Positions 25,822 through 35,239 of a stretch of 64,000 bases of DNA are shown piece after piece. Location: NCBI RefSeq assembly GCF_002999135.1, contig NZ_CP027229.1, positions 992,001 through 1,056,000 of the forward strand. Reading direction: 5' to 3'. The stretch comes from Capnocytophaga sp. oral taxon 878 (GTDB lineage Bacteria; Bacteroidota; Bacteroidia; Flavobacteriales; Flavobacteriaceae). The notes beneath the pieces were generated by a model. It did not search any database. It was not told the DNA's origin and saw only the letters and a list, made by a program, of their open reading frames with translations. Every line of letters begins with the position of its first letter. Within the stretch, counting starts at the first letter, position 1. The position numbers and the translations under genes were made by a program.

Positions 25822-26129
25822 TGAAGAAATTACTTGCATATCTTTCAGTACTAAAAGGCTATAAGTTATACTTAGCTATCCTAGCTCTTTTTGTAATATG
25901 GATGTCCTTTTTTGATTCAACTTCTCTATTAACTCATTACGAGCTAAACAAGGAAAGAGACAAGCTTAATAAACAACGACAGTTCTTACAACGTGAAATT
26001 GAAAAAGATAAAAAAGAGTTGGAAGCTCTTTATACTGAAGAAGGCAAAGAAAAATTAGGACGTGAAGTTTATAACCTAAAACATGATAATGAAGAAGTTT
26101 TTATCATTGAGTATGACACTATAAATTAG
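25821..26129 (+). CDS. FtsB/DivIC-like septum formation initiator
   Basis: A 102-residue bitopic protein with one membrane helix (about 16-32), a coiled coil ('ELNKERDKLNKQRQFLQREIEKDK' region, about 39-70) and a short end 'REVYNLKHDNEEVFIIEY'. This matches the FtsB/DivIC family that links FtsL and FtsQ in the divisome. Directly downstream of udk as in other Bacteroidetes. Confidence 0.88.
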   Translation: MKKLLAYLSVLKGYKLYLAILALFVIWMSFFDSTSLLTHYELNKERDKLNKQRQFLQREIEKDKKELEALYTEEGKEKLGREVYNLKHDNEEVFIIEYDTIN

Positions 26130-26145
26130 GCTTAAAATATTAAAA

Positions 26146-26200
26146 GTTTCAGGGGGCAAGTAGTAAGTTTTACTACCTGCCCCCTGAAACTTGTTTATTT
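26146..26200 (+). terminator. Bidirectional terminator between udk unit and birA
   Basis: Long stem: GTTTCAGGGGGCA-GTAGTAA arm (26146-26166) pairs with TTACTAC-TGCCCCCTGAAAC (about 26170-26190), with one A.C mismatch. TTGTTTATTT follows on the plus strand. It separates two convergent operons. Confidence 0.8.
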
Positions 26201-26204
26201 ATGA

Positions 26205-26939
26205 TTAATACAACAATTCTACCTCTTTAACTGAAAACTGCTGGGTACTACTTTCAGTTTCTACTACAAGTTCACCATAGGAAGTTACCCCCTTAATAAT
26301 CCCCATAAAAAGAGTACCATTAGGCAAACGAAAAGTAGATACTTTTTCTATTCTGTATAAATTTTCTTTGTAAATAGGATATATAGCCTCAAACGAAGTT
26401 GTAGATAACGTAGATAACTCTTTCTCTAAGTTCAGTACGATAGCCTTAAGAAGCTGTTCTACCTCAATCTCTTTATTCCATAACACTTTAAGTGATGAAG
26501 CTTTGGGTAACCCTTCAAAGTTTGTTTGGTTCACATTTAAACCTATACCTATTACACTTTTTAAAAGCTGTTGCCCTTGCAATACATTTTCAATAAGAAT
26601 ACCCCCTACTTTTTTATTAGCAACAAGAATATCATTAGGCCATTTAATATGTATATCAGCCGTATCTTGATAAGATTTTAAAGTTTTAAGCACAGTAATA
26701 GGCACTAACATATTTAGCAAAAAAGCCCTATCTACAGTTAGATTAGAGGGTATAAAAAGCGTACTAAAAGTGAGGTTCATATAAGGCTCACTTTGCCACT
26801 TAGCTCCATATTGCCCTACACCTGCCGTTTGCTGTGGAGTAAATACAGTAAGATAATTAGGTAAAGAGCGCTCAGTGCGAATAAGATCTTTAAGATATCT
26901 ATTAGTCGAATCTATAGTTTGTAGGGTAATAAGATTCAT
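26205..26939 (-). CDS. birA: Biotin-acetyl-CoA-carboxylase ligase
   Basis: Attaches biotin to carboxylase carrier domains. Family marks: 'IDSTNRYLKDL' at 8-18, 'GQYGAKWQSEP' (degenerate GRG loop) near 43-53, 'IKWPNDI' near 96-102 and 'KVGGILIEN' near 107-115. At 244 residues it has no N-terminal DNA-binding domain, so it is a monofunctional ligase. The ATG 12 codons inside the longest frame is preferred: it follows the MBOAT stop immediately and gives the usual N-terminus. Confidence 0.93.
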   Translation of the reverse strand: MNLITLQTIDSTNRYLKDLIRTERSLPNYLTVFTPQQTAGVGQYGAKWQSEPYMNLTFSTLFIPSNLTVDRAFLLNMLVPITVLKTLKSYQDTADIHIKWPNDILVANKKVGGILIENVLQGQQLLKSVIGIGLNVNQTNFEGLPKASSLKVLWNKEIEVEQLLKAIVLNLEKELSTLSTTSFEAIYPIYKENLYRIEKVSTFRLPNGTLFMGIIKGVTSYGELVVETESSTQQFSVKEVELLY

Positions 26940-26940
26940 A

Positions 26941-28593
26941 TTAGAATTGGAAATATATAAATGGCTGGGCATCACTAGAAGCCGTAGCGTATACCACCCA
27001 AAAAGTAAGAGCTATAATTGTAGCCTTGAACACTATTGGCATACTATCAAACAAGTTTTTGAGTTGCTCATTCATATTTTTAGGGAAGAAGTGCCATATA
27101 TAACCAATAGCTATTAGTATAAATACATTACGATACCCTTCAATAATAGTTTTCCATTGTTCAAAATTAAAAGTAAGCTCATAAATATTATTGATTATAT
27201 TTAGAGCTATATCAAAATCACGCGAGCGGAAGAATATCCAGCAGAAAGCCACAAAATGAAAAGTAATAAGTATTGCCACCAAACTGCCAATACTGCGCCA
27301 AATCGTTTTCTTCTCAGGGTCTTTAGTAGGGAAAAGTTCTACAAAGGTTTTATGTACAGCGAGTGCCAGCCCGTGTAAAGCTCCCCAAACAATAAAGCGA
27401 AGATTTGCCCCATGCCACAATCCTCCTAATAGCATAGTAGTCATTTGATTAAAGCCACTTCTCAATGACTTTACTTTATTCTTAGCAACAATTATAGAGA
27501 GTACAAACACTACTAAGGCTCCTAAACTAATATATAGTGGTAAAGGTGTGGTAGCATACATTTTGTATCCCCAAAATAAAGTTGCTGCAAAGAATACAAC
27601 AGGAAAAAAATAACCCCAAAAAGTACCTTTCCTATTTCCCCCTACTGATATGTATAGGTAATCTTTCAGCCAAGTAGAAAGTGAGATGTGCCACCTGCGC
27701 CAAAACTCAGTAATATTCTGTGATTGGTAAGGTGTACGGAAGTTAATAGGCAGGGTAAAGCCCATTAGTAAGGCTAAACCTATTGCCATATCGGAATAGC
27801 CAGAAAAGTCACAATATATTTGCAGGGTATAGCCATATACCGCCATTAGGTTCTCAAAAGCACTATAACTATTAGGAGCATCAAATACCCTATCTACAAA
27901 ATTAAGTGATATGTAATCGGAAATAACAGCCTTTTTAAGTAGTCCGCCAATAATGAGAAATAAAGCCATTGAGGCATCCTCTTTAGTAAGGGTTATTTTT
28001 TTATATATCTGCGGGATAAAGTCTTTAGCTCGTACAATAGGCCCTGCTACCAACTGAGGGAAGAAGCAGACAAAGAAAGTGAAATCTAAAAAGCTTTTAG
28101 CAGGTTCTATCTCACGGCGGTATATATCTATAGTATAGCTCATTGTTTGGAAGGTATAGAATGAAATACCTACCGGTAAGAAGATATCCTGTAGGGCAAA
28201 GTTACTTTGCAAAATAGCATTAAAGCTATCAATAAGAAAGTTGGTGTACTTAAAATAGCCTAATATACCTAGATTGGTAACCATACTTACGGCTAAGAAA
28301 AACTTACGCCAACCTTGGTTTTGACTTTTATATATTCGGTTGGCAAAGTAATAATCTAATAATGAAGATATAATAAGCAGTACAAAGTAATTACCACCTG
28401 CCTTATAGTAGAAAAATAGTGAAAATAATGTAACATATACGGTACGAAAAGTAGCGTGGTTACGGGTAAATATATATACAAAATAAAAAGCTAAAAATAA
28501 CGACAAAAACAGACTGCTATTAAATAGCATCGGGTGTTGGGGGTTAAAAGTGAAGTTATCAGTAATCCACTGTACTAAGGCTGATGTGTTCAA
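26941..28593 (-). CDS. MBOAT family O-acyltransferase
   Basis: A 550-residue polytopic acyltransferase of the MBOAT/AlgI type that moves acetyl groups across the inner membrane onto an extracytoplasmic polysaccharide. Marks include 'FCFFPQLVAGPIVRAKDF', 'DFSGYSDMAIG', 'FWRRWHISLSTWLKDYLYI' with the Arg/His cluster and the catalytic His in 'LLGGLWHGAN'. Two SGNH hydrolase-like genes precede it with 4-bp overlap or less, the layout of O-acetylation modules (PatA/PatB, AlgIJ). The acceptor is unknown; the LysM in the neighbouring gene points to peptidoglycan. Confidence 0.92.
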   Translation of the reverse strand: MNTSALVQWITDNFTFNPQHPMLFNSSLFLSLFLAFYFVYIFTRNHATFRTVYVTLFSLFFYYKAGGNYFVLLIISSLLDYYFANRIYKSQNQGWRKFFLAVSMVTNLGILGYFKYTNFLIDSFNAILQSNFALQDIFLPVGISFYTFQTMSYTIDIYRREIEPAKSFLDFTFFVCFFPQLVAGPIVRAKDFIPQIYKKITLTKEDASMALFLIIGGLLKKAVISDYISLNFVDRVFDAPNSYSAFENLMAVYGYTLQIYCDFSGYSDMAIGLALLMGFTLPINFRTPYQSQNITEFWRRWHISLSTWLKDYLYISVGGNRKGTFWGYFFPVVFFAATLFWGYKMYATTPLPLYISLGALVVFVLSIIVAKNKVKSLRSGFNQMTTMLLGGLWHGANLRFIVWGALHGLALAVHKTFVELFPTKDPEKKTIWRSIGSLVAILITFHFVAFCWIFFRSRDFDIALNIINNIYELTFNFEQWKTIIEGYRNVFILIAIGYIWHFFPKNMNEQLKNLFDSMPIVFKATIIALTFWVVYATASSDAQPFIYFQF

Positions 28594-30050
28594 TTTAAGT
28601 AAGGTTTTAAAGGAAATTTGATTTGTTGTTTATAATTCTTATAGTTGCTCATTAAAGCATCGTAAAAAAGAGAGCCTTGCTCTAAATAGCCATCGCGGGT
28701 GTAGTGTACACGATCATCTGCAATGAGTTTTTCTTGAATGAAACGAGTCATAGCTTCATTGCCACCTAAAGCCCTATATAAATCAAATACTCCATAATTA
28801 GCCTTTACAGAATTATCAATAAGGGTATTGGCATACTCCATACACAAAGGGTTTGGATTTTTCTTTTTATAGAGTGAAGGTGGCGGGGTAGTAAGCAGTA
28901 TAGGGCATTGACCATAGCTACTGCGAATAGTCTCAATGAACTTAGTAACTTCGGCATCATAACGCTCTGCTGACATTCTGCCAAAGGTTTCGTTAGTACC
29001 TAATGAAATAACTATCAAATCGGGAGATAAGGCTTTTATCTGCTCAAAGAAACGAGATGACTTATTATAATCGGAAAAATGAGCACCATTAACACCTATG
29101 GTGTGATAAATAATTCCATTATGATTGTTTTCCAACACTATACCATTCAAAGTAAATGAGGTACTTTGGGCATTGGGAGTAAGGTATATTTTATCAGATA
29201 CATCTAAACTATCATAAGCGTAATAGCTATAAAGGGAGTTGCCATTTAAGATAGTTGCGTTGCTCATATCTACTTTAGTATCGGGAGGTGTGGTTTTTCC
29301 TTTAGTTGGGATATGCAGCACCTGCCCTATACGTATATTATTTGACCTTAAGCCATTTGCTTTTTGTACTTGGGCTACAGTAATATGATATTTCCGAGAT
29401 ATGGCATATAGGGTTTCGCCTTTCGTTACCTTATGTGAAATACTTTTAGGAGCGGAAGGAGTGAGTGTAGTTATCTTTCCTACATTGGTAGCCAGCTCAA
29501 AAAGACGTTGGTTATCGGGGGTAATAATTTTAAGGGTATTGAAAGCGTAATCTTTATTTTTCAGATTCAGCTCTATTACAAAATTCTTCTTATTAGTAGA
29601 AAGTGCATAACCACTAATACCTGATAAATCGGAGTTCTTTTCACCATTCCAAGCAATATTGGAAGTGAAACTTACATTCTTACCTCCGTTAGTTTTGATA
29701 AGTGAATAAGGGAACACTAACCCCAAACCAGCATTACCAAATACTTCTTGGAGGCGTACCCTCATTACATTTGTCATTACATCGGCTTGGATATGGGAGT
29801 CGCCAATGTGTACTATGTTAATTTTGCGGTCGTGAAAGGTATCTAAAGCTACCAGTTTTTCAAAGAAAGGATTAAGAGCTGAGGCATTGTAAAAGTTGTT
29901 ATATTCAAGTGGAACTCTTTTATTGGCTTTAGCTGCTGAAGTCTTAGGCATATTTATAGCAGTAGTGTAGTTCACGCTAAAATATACCGAGAGCGTAAGC
30001 ATAAACAGCATAACCGCTATCATTCTTCTTGTTATAAAAAAACTTTTCAT
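28590..30050 (-). CDS. SGNH hydrolase/acetyltransferase with LysM domain
   Basis: A 486-residue exported protein. N-terminal signal/anchor (about 9-28), SGNH block I 'IGDSHIQAD' near 82-90, a LysM domain inserted near 200-250 ('VTKGETLYAISRKY'), block III 'SLGTNE' near 350-356 and the C-terminal catalytic pair 'DRVHYTRDG' near 449-457. The LysM inside the SGNH fold suggests docking on peptidoglycan or chitin-like glycan. Operon between the second SGNH gene and MBOAT, consistent with O-acetyl transfer. Enzyme direction (esterase or transferase) is not visible. Confidence 0.85.
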   Translation of the reverse strand: MKSFFITRRMIAVMLFMLTLSVYFSVNYTTAINMPKTSAAKANKRVPLEYNNFYNASALNPFFEKLVALDTFHDRKINIVHIGDSHIQADVMTNVMRVRLQEVFGNAGLGLVFPYSLIKTNGGKNVSFTSNIAWNGEKNSDLSGISGYALSTNKKNFVIELNLKNKDYAFNTLKIITPDNQRLFELATNVGKITTLTPSAPKSISHKVTKGETLYAISRKYHITVAQVQKANGLRSNNIRIGQVLHIPTKGKTTPPDTKVDMSNATILNGNSLYSYYAYDSLDVSDKIYLTPNAQSTSFTLNGIVLENNHNGIIYHTIGVNGAHFSDYNKSSRFFEQIKALSPDLIVISLGTNETFGRMSAERYDAEVTKFIETIRSSYGQCPILLTTPPPSLYKKKNPNPLCMEYANTLIDNSVKANYGVFDLYRALGGNEAMTRFIQEKLIADDRVHYTRDGYLEQGSLFYDALMSNYKNYKQQIKFPLKPYLN

Positions 30051-30052
30051 TG

Positions 30053-31384
30053 TTATTGTTGTTTATAGTGTTCGTATTCTTTCATTAGTTTGTTGTAAAT
30101 TAGGTGAGCTACTTTCTTAGCACCACGTGCATTAAAGTGGGTATAATCCTTACTAGCTAAAGATGGATTGGCTTCTACCCATTGTTTCATACTACCTTGC
30201 CCACCCATCAACTCGTAAAGATTGATAAAGCCAGAATGGGTACTGCTGGCATAACGCTGTTGTGCATTTGCCAAAGGTACTACTGCTTTATCGGTTTTCA
30301 TTTCCATATCAACCTTAGTTGATTTATCGGCTGTTGAGATAATGAGTATAGAGGTATTAGGGAAACAAGCTCTTAACTGATTCACTACACGGCTCATACC
30401 ACGCTCATACCAAGAATAATCTAACGTGCCATAGTTCAATACATTTGCCCCAAAGTGTAGTACAATAAGATCATACCCGCCTAAAGACTCATCAAAGTGG
30501 TTCATTAGCTCGGCATTGAAAAGTGATAAGGGTAAGCCAGAATTACCTCTACTAGAAAAGTTATCGACGTATACACCTTCTTTTTGGGTTGAACTAACCC
30601 CATAAAAAGGGATAGAATCGGTATTGTAAAAGGTAAGGCGTACTGATTTGGTAGTTTGACCATCGGTGAGAGGCAATACATTAAGGAGCTTATCGGTATT
30701 GAGGGTTTTTACTACTTTTACAGTATCGTAACTGATTTCAACAGTAGCTTCCTTATTACCTGATTTACCATAATATAAAGCAGGAGCATAAAGCTCATTA
30801 ATATGTGCCTGTTGTGATGATTTGTACTGCAACCAAGTACCATTACCTTGTGTAAAGAACACCTGTCCGCTAACGCCAAAAGGGCGTTTGGGGCGTTTTA
30901 CATTCACGTAGGACTGGGTACGCCAAGTGTTGGAATAGGTATGTGTTACGCTACCTCTGGACTTGGCAGACTCGGACGCTATAGGCAAAAAGCCAATACC
31001 GTTACCGCCATAAGCCTGTTGGAATAGGGCTCTTAAATCTTGTACTATAAGGTCGCCATCGGTCATTGAATCGCCATAGTAACCTATGCGTATTTTTCCT
31101 TTTTGAGTAGTTTCTAAGTTTTTTAGTTTTTTAAAGAACCCTAACAGATACTGTTCTGTTTTCTTTGGTTTCTTAATATCGACTAATGAATCATTGGCTT
31201 GATGTAAAACTGAGTCGATTTTAGCACCTCCTATGGCTTCTATCATTAAGCTATCCATAACCACATTGGTTGTGGGAGCGCTTTCTGGAAAAATGCGTGG
31301 AGGCAAATACTCTTTGAATGCTACAAATAAAAGAGTTGCTAATATTATGATGATAAATGCTTGTTTAAAATAGGAGGTTTTCAC
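30053..31384 (-). CDS. SGNH/GDSL-type exported protein
   Basis: A 443-residue protein with an N-terminal membrane anchor (about 8-24), SGNH block I 'YYGDSMTDGD' near 103-112, 'LHFGANVLNYG' near 310-320 (block III Asn) and 'HFNARGAKKVA' near the end (catalytic His). A homologue of the next gene without LysM. It opens the O-acylation operon from a good promoter. Confidence 0.82.
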   Translation of the reverse strand: MKTSYFKQAFIIIILATLLFVAFKEYLPPRIFPESAPTTNVVMDSLMIEAIGGAKIDSVLHQANDSLVDIKKPKKTEQYLLGFFKKLKNLETTQKGKIRIGYYGDSMTDGDLIVQDLRALFQQAYGGNGIGFLPIASESAKSRGSVTHTYSNTWRTQSYVNVKRPKRPFGVSGQVFFTQGNGTWLQYKSSQQAHINELYAPALYYGKSGNKEATVEISYDTVKVVKTLNTDKLLNVLPLTDGQTTKSVRLTFYNTDSIPFYGVSSTQKEGVYVDNFSSRGNSGLPLSLFNAELMNHFDESLGGYDLIVLHFGANVLNYGTLDYSWYERGMSRVVNQLRACFPNTSILIISTADKSTKVDMEMKTDKAVVPLANAQQRYASSTHSGFINLYELMGGQGSMKQWVEANPSLASKDYTHFNARGAKKVAHLIYNKLMKEYEHYKQQ

Positions 31385-31411
31385 GGTGTAATTTCAGTTC
31401 TTTTCAGGGGG

Positions 31412-31441
31412 CAAAAGTACAAATTATTTTTTAATTTACAA
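31412..31441 (-). promoter_or_regulatory. Promoter of SGNH-MBOAT-birA operon
   Basis: Minus-strand TTG (31441-31439), 19 bp, TACTTTTG (31419-31412), 28 bp before the start codon. Confidence 0.72.
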
Positions 31442-31450
31442 TTACCTGAT

Positions 31451-32080
31451 TTAAAATTTGGGCAGTTCCCAACGATATTTAAGGGATAGCAATCGGACTG
31501 CTATTACTACCATTATAGTAATGAATATCACTAAGTTATGCTCGACAAAGCTATTAATTAGAAAGTAAACGGTTCCGCCAGCAATACAAGCTGTTGCGTA
31601 AATTTCTTTATGGAAAACGGCGGGCAACTTGTTAGCCAATATATCACGAATTACGCCTCCGAAGCTACCTGTCATAGTGCCTAAAATTATGGCTATGGTA
31701 GGTGACAAGCCAAAGCGTAGGGCTTTTTCAATCCCTATGATGGTGAATACTCCTAACCCAATGGTATCAAAGAGTATTAGTGATTTGCTCCAATGCTCGG
31801 TGAATTGTTTTTTGAAGATAACGGTTATTACTACACTGATGACTATCATCAAGATGTAGGTAAGGTTATTCATCCAAAATACGGGTATGCTGCCTATCAT
31901 AATATCACGTAGGGTGCCCCCTCCTACTCCTGTTACGAAGGCTAAAATGAGCATACCGAATACATCCATACGGCGTTCTAAGCCTACTAATACGCCTGAA
32001 ACGCCAAATACTGCTGTACCTATTAAGTCCCAAAGGTAAATTTGGTCAATCTCTGATAATACTTTGATAAAATCTTCCAT
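31451..32080 (-). CDS. TRIC family cation channel (UPF0126)
   Basis: A 209-residue membrane protein with seven predicted helices and the internal duplication typical of the family: 'GVGGGTLRDIMIG' in the first half and 'GSFGGVIRDILANK' in the second. Bacterial TRIC homologues conduct monovalent cations. Last gene of a five-gene minus operon beginning at the promoter near 35.1 kb. Confidence 0.92.
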   Translation of the reverse strand: MEDFIKVLSEIDQIYLWDLIGTAVFGVSGVLVGLERRMDVFGMLILAFVTGVGGGTLRDIMIGSIPVFWMNNLTYILMIVISVVITVIFKKQFTEHWSKSLILFDTIGLGVFTIIGIEKALRFGLSPTIAIILGTMTGSFGGVIRDILANKLPAVFHKEIYATACIAGGTVYFLINSFVEHNLVIFITIMVVIAVRLLSLKYRWELPKF

Positions 32081-32096
32081 TTTTAAGTTTTTATTT

Positions 32097-32750
32097 TTAT
32101 TTCCAAATTTCTGTAAGTTTCCAACTATCGGCTACTGGCACAAATACATAAACAACGCCGCTTTCGGTGTTCTTACAACACACGTTATGAGGGTAATAAG
32201 TGAATGTATAGGTCTGTAGATTATGAATATCATCTGTTATGATTTCTTCTTCGGTAAGTAATACACTGCCGTCTTTTTCTACTGAAAAACGCAGTAGAGG
32301 CTCATCTATGTGTTGTTGCCTGAATGCCATATTGGCTGTGAACTGCTTAAAAAAAGTAGGAAATTGTTTTTGGGCAGCTTTTAGCTGTTTTGTTTGTTGT
32401 TCTATCTCGGTGTAGGGTTTCCAGTTACCGTCTTTTTGCTGTACAAATACCTGCTTACAATCTTCTTTAGGGATTACAAAAGTGTAGATATGCACATCGG
32501 TATAGGGCAAACGGCTGAGTAGCTGGCAGCGATAATACGTTTTATTGTCCTTTTGGATACTATCTTGCACCCAATAAGTGCGATTTTCACCTGCTATGCT
32601 TTGTATTTGTTCTATTTTAGCCTTTACTTCTTCCAACTGGGTTACTGTTTGCTTTGCAGTATCGGCATTACAAGCCTTTTTAAAGCTAATAACAGAATTA
32701 TCACAAGAAAAAAGGAGTAGAAATAGGGTAATTGTTAAAAGGATTTTCAT
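32097..32750 (-). CDS. Hypothetical lipoprotein
   Basis: 217 residues; signal peptide with lipobox 'LLLFSC' (Cys16). The body is mixed alpha/beta with a C-terminal double Cys ('CCKNTES'). I do not recognise a family. Its ATG overlaps the previous stop (ATGA), tying it to the uncharacterised gene upstream; the pair may act together. Confidence 0.7.
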   Translation of the reverse strand: MKILLTITLFLLLFSCDNSVISFKKACNADTAKQTVTQLEEVKAKIEQIQSIAGENRTYWVQDSIQKDNKTYYRCQLLSRLPYTDVHIYTFVIPKEDCKQVFVQQKDGNWKPYTEIEQQTKQLKAAQKQFPTFFKQFTANMAFRQQHIDEPLLRFSVEKDGSVLLTEEEIITDDIHNLQTYTFTYYPHNVCCKNTESGVVYVFVPVADSWKLTEIWK

Positions 32751-33373
32751 CTTTCAGATATTACTTTTACTTTATAATCCAACTTATCTACATCTATATT
32801 TTCAGGAATTATAGGTAAAGTATCCATCTTTTCAAAAAACAATTCATAGCCACACTTACTCTCAAAAATATCAGGCTCATTTACATCTAAAAAGCCTAAT
32901 ACTTTTACCCCGTAATTACCTGCTGGAATATCAAATCTATCTCCTGTATCTGCATTTAGTTCTTCTCCTTCTACATTAGGTTGAGGATTTAGACTTTTTC
33001 CTGTAGCAAAATCGGAATAATTACTTTCGTAATCCCAACTCATTATCATATAGATATCTTCTACAGCTAACCTTCCGCTTTTTACTTGTAGAGGTAATGA
33101 GACTTCATTTTTAAAAACTACCCATTCGGTAGGGATTTCACTTTTAGTAGTTGTATTTATAAGTATTTCATAATCCAAAGGTTCTATATTATAGATAGGT
33201 AGTAATATTCCTCGTTGGATACTTTCGTCACCTATTGCAGGGTTATTGATGAAGTATTTCAGTAAATCGTCATCTTCTATACCTTTTTCGAGTAGGAACT
33301 CTTGTAGTACTACTGGATCAAAGAGTACAAACCCAGGAAATTCTAACATTAATTCTGTTTTATAGTGTATCAT
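32747..33373 (-). CDS. Hypothetical cytoplasmic protein
   Basis: 208 residues, acidic, no signal peptide or membrane helix. Notable segments: 'FPGFVLFDPVVLQEFL' at the start and 'FDIPAGNYGVKVLGF' near 145-159. The latter resembles competence protein J/immunity-type beta folds, but I would not name it. It lies between mtaB and a lipoprotein gene in one operon. Confidence 0.65.
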   Translation of the reverse strand: MIHYKTELMLEFPGFVLFDPVVLQEFLLEKGIEDDDLLKYFINNPAIGDESIQRGILLPIYNIEPLDYEILINTTTKSEIPTEWVVFKNEVSLPLQVKSGRLAVEDIYMIMSWDYESNYSDFATGKSLNPQPNVEGEELNADTGDRFDIPAGNYGVKVLGFLDVNEPDIFESKCGYELFFEKMDTLPIIPENIDVDKLDYKVKVISER

Positions 33374-33407
33374 TATTGTTATATATTTTTAAGTTTCTTT
33401 GTTCTAC

Positions 33408-34715
33408 TTATACAAACTCAAAGCGTACCATTCCGTCTACATCTATTTTGGTGAGTTTTACTTTGTGGAGGGTATTTACTAAAGCAGGATCCCAAGGGGC
33501 TTTTACTTTTACATAGTTCTCGGTAAAGCCGTGTATGTATCCTTGCTTGTTATCACTTTCAAAAAGTACGGTTTTTTCTTTGTCGAGCTGACTGGTATAA
33601 AAGGCGTTGCGCTTTTTGGCTGAGAGTCCGCGTAGCATTTTGCTGCGTTTGGCTCGGACAGCATCGGGGACTACCCCTTCCATAAGTACTGCCTCGGTAT
33701 TATCACGCTCGGAATAGGTAAATACGTGTAGGTATGAGATATCCAAATCATTGAGGAAGTAATAGGTTTCGAGGAAATGCTCATCGGTTTCGCCAGGGAA
33801 ACCTACAATGACATCGACCCCTATGCAGGCATCGGGCATTACTTCACGTATTTTGGCTACCCTACTGACATAGAGCTCGCGCAGGTAGCGGCGTTTCATC
33901 TTTTTAAGGATTTCATTGCTACCACTCTGTAGGGGGATATGAAAGTGGGGTACAAAGGTTTTGGATTGTGCTATAAAGTCGATTGTTTCGTCCTTAATAA
34001 GGTTGGGCTCAATAGATGAGATGCGGAGGCGTTCTATGCCTTCGACCTTATCGAGTGCTTGTACGAGTTCTAGAAAGGTGTGTTCGTGCTTTTTGTTGCC
34101 GAATTCACCTTTGCCGTAATCGCCTATATTTACGCCTGTAAGTACTATTTCTTTGATGCCTTTATCTGAGATTTTTTTGGCGTTATTTAATATATTTTCA
34201 ATAGTATCACTGCGTGAAATACCGCGAGCCATTGGGATAGTGCAGTAGGTGCACTTATAATCACAGCCGTCTTGCACTTTTAGGAAAGCGCGTGTGCGAT
34301 CGCCAATAGAGTAGCTACCTACATAGAAATCGGTTTCGGAAATCTCGCAGGAGTGTACTACGCCTTCGTTATTTTTGGTAAGATCATCGATATACTGGGT
34401 GATATTGAACTTTTCTTTGGCTCCTAATACTAAATCGACTCCATCAACAGAGGCGAGCTCTTCGGGCTTGAGCTGGGCATAACATCCAACAGCAGCTAAG
34501 AATGCTTTAGGGTTAGTTTTCAGTGCTTTGCGTACGATTTGCTTAAATTGCTTATCGGCATTTTCGGTTACGGAGCAAGTGTTGATTACATATATATCGG
34601 CGGGGTCGTCAAAATCTACACGCTGGTAGCCTTCTTCTTCGAAGCTACGTGCAATGGTAGAGGTTTCGGAAAAGTTGAGTTTGCACCCCAAGGTATAAAA
34701 TGCTACTTTTTTCAT
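33408..34715 (-). CDS. mtaB: tRNA t6A37 methylthiotransferase
   Basis: Radical-SAM enzyme converting t6A37 to ms2t6A in ANN-decoding tRNAs. The N-terminal UPF0004 domain has 'TLGCKLNFSET' at 7-17 and 'NTCSVTENAD'; the SAM cluster motif is 'CDYKCTYCTIP' near 149-159; a TRAM-like tail closes the 435-residue protein. 'TLGCKLN' is the e-MtaB/MtaB-type form, distinguishing it from MiaB and RimO. Second gene of the operon. Confidence 0.94.
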   Translation of the reverse strand: MKKVAFYTLGCKLNFSETSTIARSFEEEGYQRVDFDDPADIYVINTCSVTENADKQFKQIVRKALKTNPKAFLAAVGCYAQLKPEELASVDGVDLVLGAKEKFNITQYIDDLTKNNEGVVHSCEISETDFYVGSYSIGDRTRAFLKVQDGCDYKCTYCTIPMARGISRSDTIENILNNAKKISDKGIKEIVLTGVNIGDYGKGEFGNKKHEHTFLELVQALDKVEGIERLRISSIEPNLIKDETIDFIAQSKTFVPHFHIPLQSGSNEILKKMKRRYLRELYVSRVAKIREVMPDACIGVDVIVGFPGETDEHFLETYYFLNDLDISYLHVFTYSERDNTEAVLMEGVVPDAVRAKRSKMLRGLSAKKRNAFYTSQLDKEKTVLFESDNKQGYIHGFTENYVKVKAPWDPALVNTLHKVKLTKIDVDGMVRFEFV

Positions 34716-34738
34716 TTTTAGGTGTTAGGTATTAAGCG

Positions 34739-35101
34739 TTAAATGTTAGAAAAGAAATCTCTTTCCAAGAAATATTGCACAATAGCTTTTTTCATCAGTA
34801 TGGTTTGTTCACCAGGTTTTAGGTCGGGAAGTTCTTGCACCAAGCGGTAGTGAGGCCATCCGTCGGGGTCGGTGAACTGATATTGGTAATAGCCAAAAGG
34901 CTCCAATAATTTGCAGATGCCAATATGCATAAGATCGACTTTTTCATCTTTGGCATAGGAGCGACCTAACTGTCCTAACTCCTGAACGCCAACGAGATAT
35001 ATGATTGCATCTACCCCTAAGGTTTCGCCTTCGGCAAACTGCTTAGAGAGGCGTTGTACGACCTGATCCCAGCGTGCTTTTAGCAATTCGTGTTCCGTCA
35101 T
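34739..35101 (-). CDS. Conserved hypothetical protein (120 aa)
   Basis: A small soluble protein with 'IIYLVGVQELGQLG' and 'FTDPDGWPHYRLVQELP' segments, recalled as conserved in Bacteroidetes next to RNA-modification or housekeeping genes but without a known role. It heads the operon with mtaB. Confidence 0.75.
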   Translation of the reverse strand: MTEHELLKARWDQVVQRLSKQFAEGETLGVDAIIYLVGVQELGQLGRSYAKDEKVDLMHIGICKLLEPFGYYQYQFTDPDGWPHYRLVQELPDLKPGEQTILMKKAIVQYFLERDFFSNI

Positions 35102-35119
35102 AGTGAATTATTTAGGGCG

Positions 35120-35149
35120 CAAATGTACGAATTTATTATCAAATATCAA
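35120..35149 (-). promoter_or_regulatory. Promoter of mtaB operon
   Basis: Minus-strand TTG (35149-35147), 19 bp, TACATTTG (35127-35120), 19 bp before the first ATG. Confidence 0.7.
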
Positions 35150-35239
35150 GTTTTAGGAATTAGTGTTTGTTGTTGGAGATTGGAGAGGAAATGGGTTTGG
35201 GGGATTTTTGGGGGATATAGGAGTTTTGAAGAAAATGTA

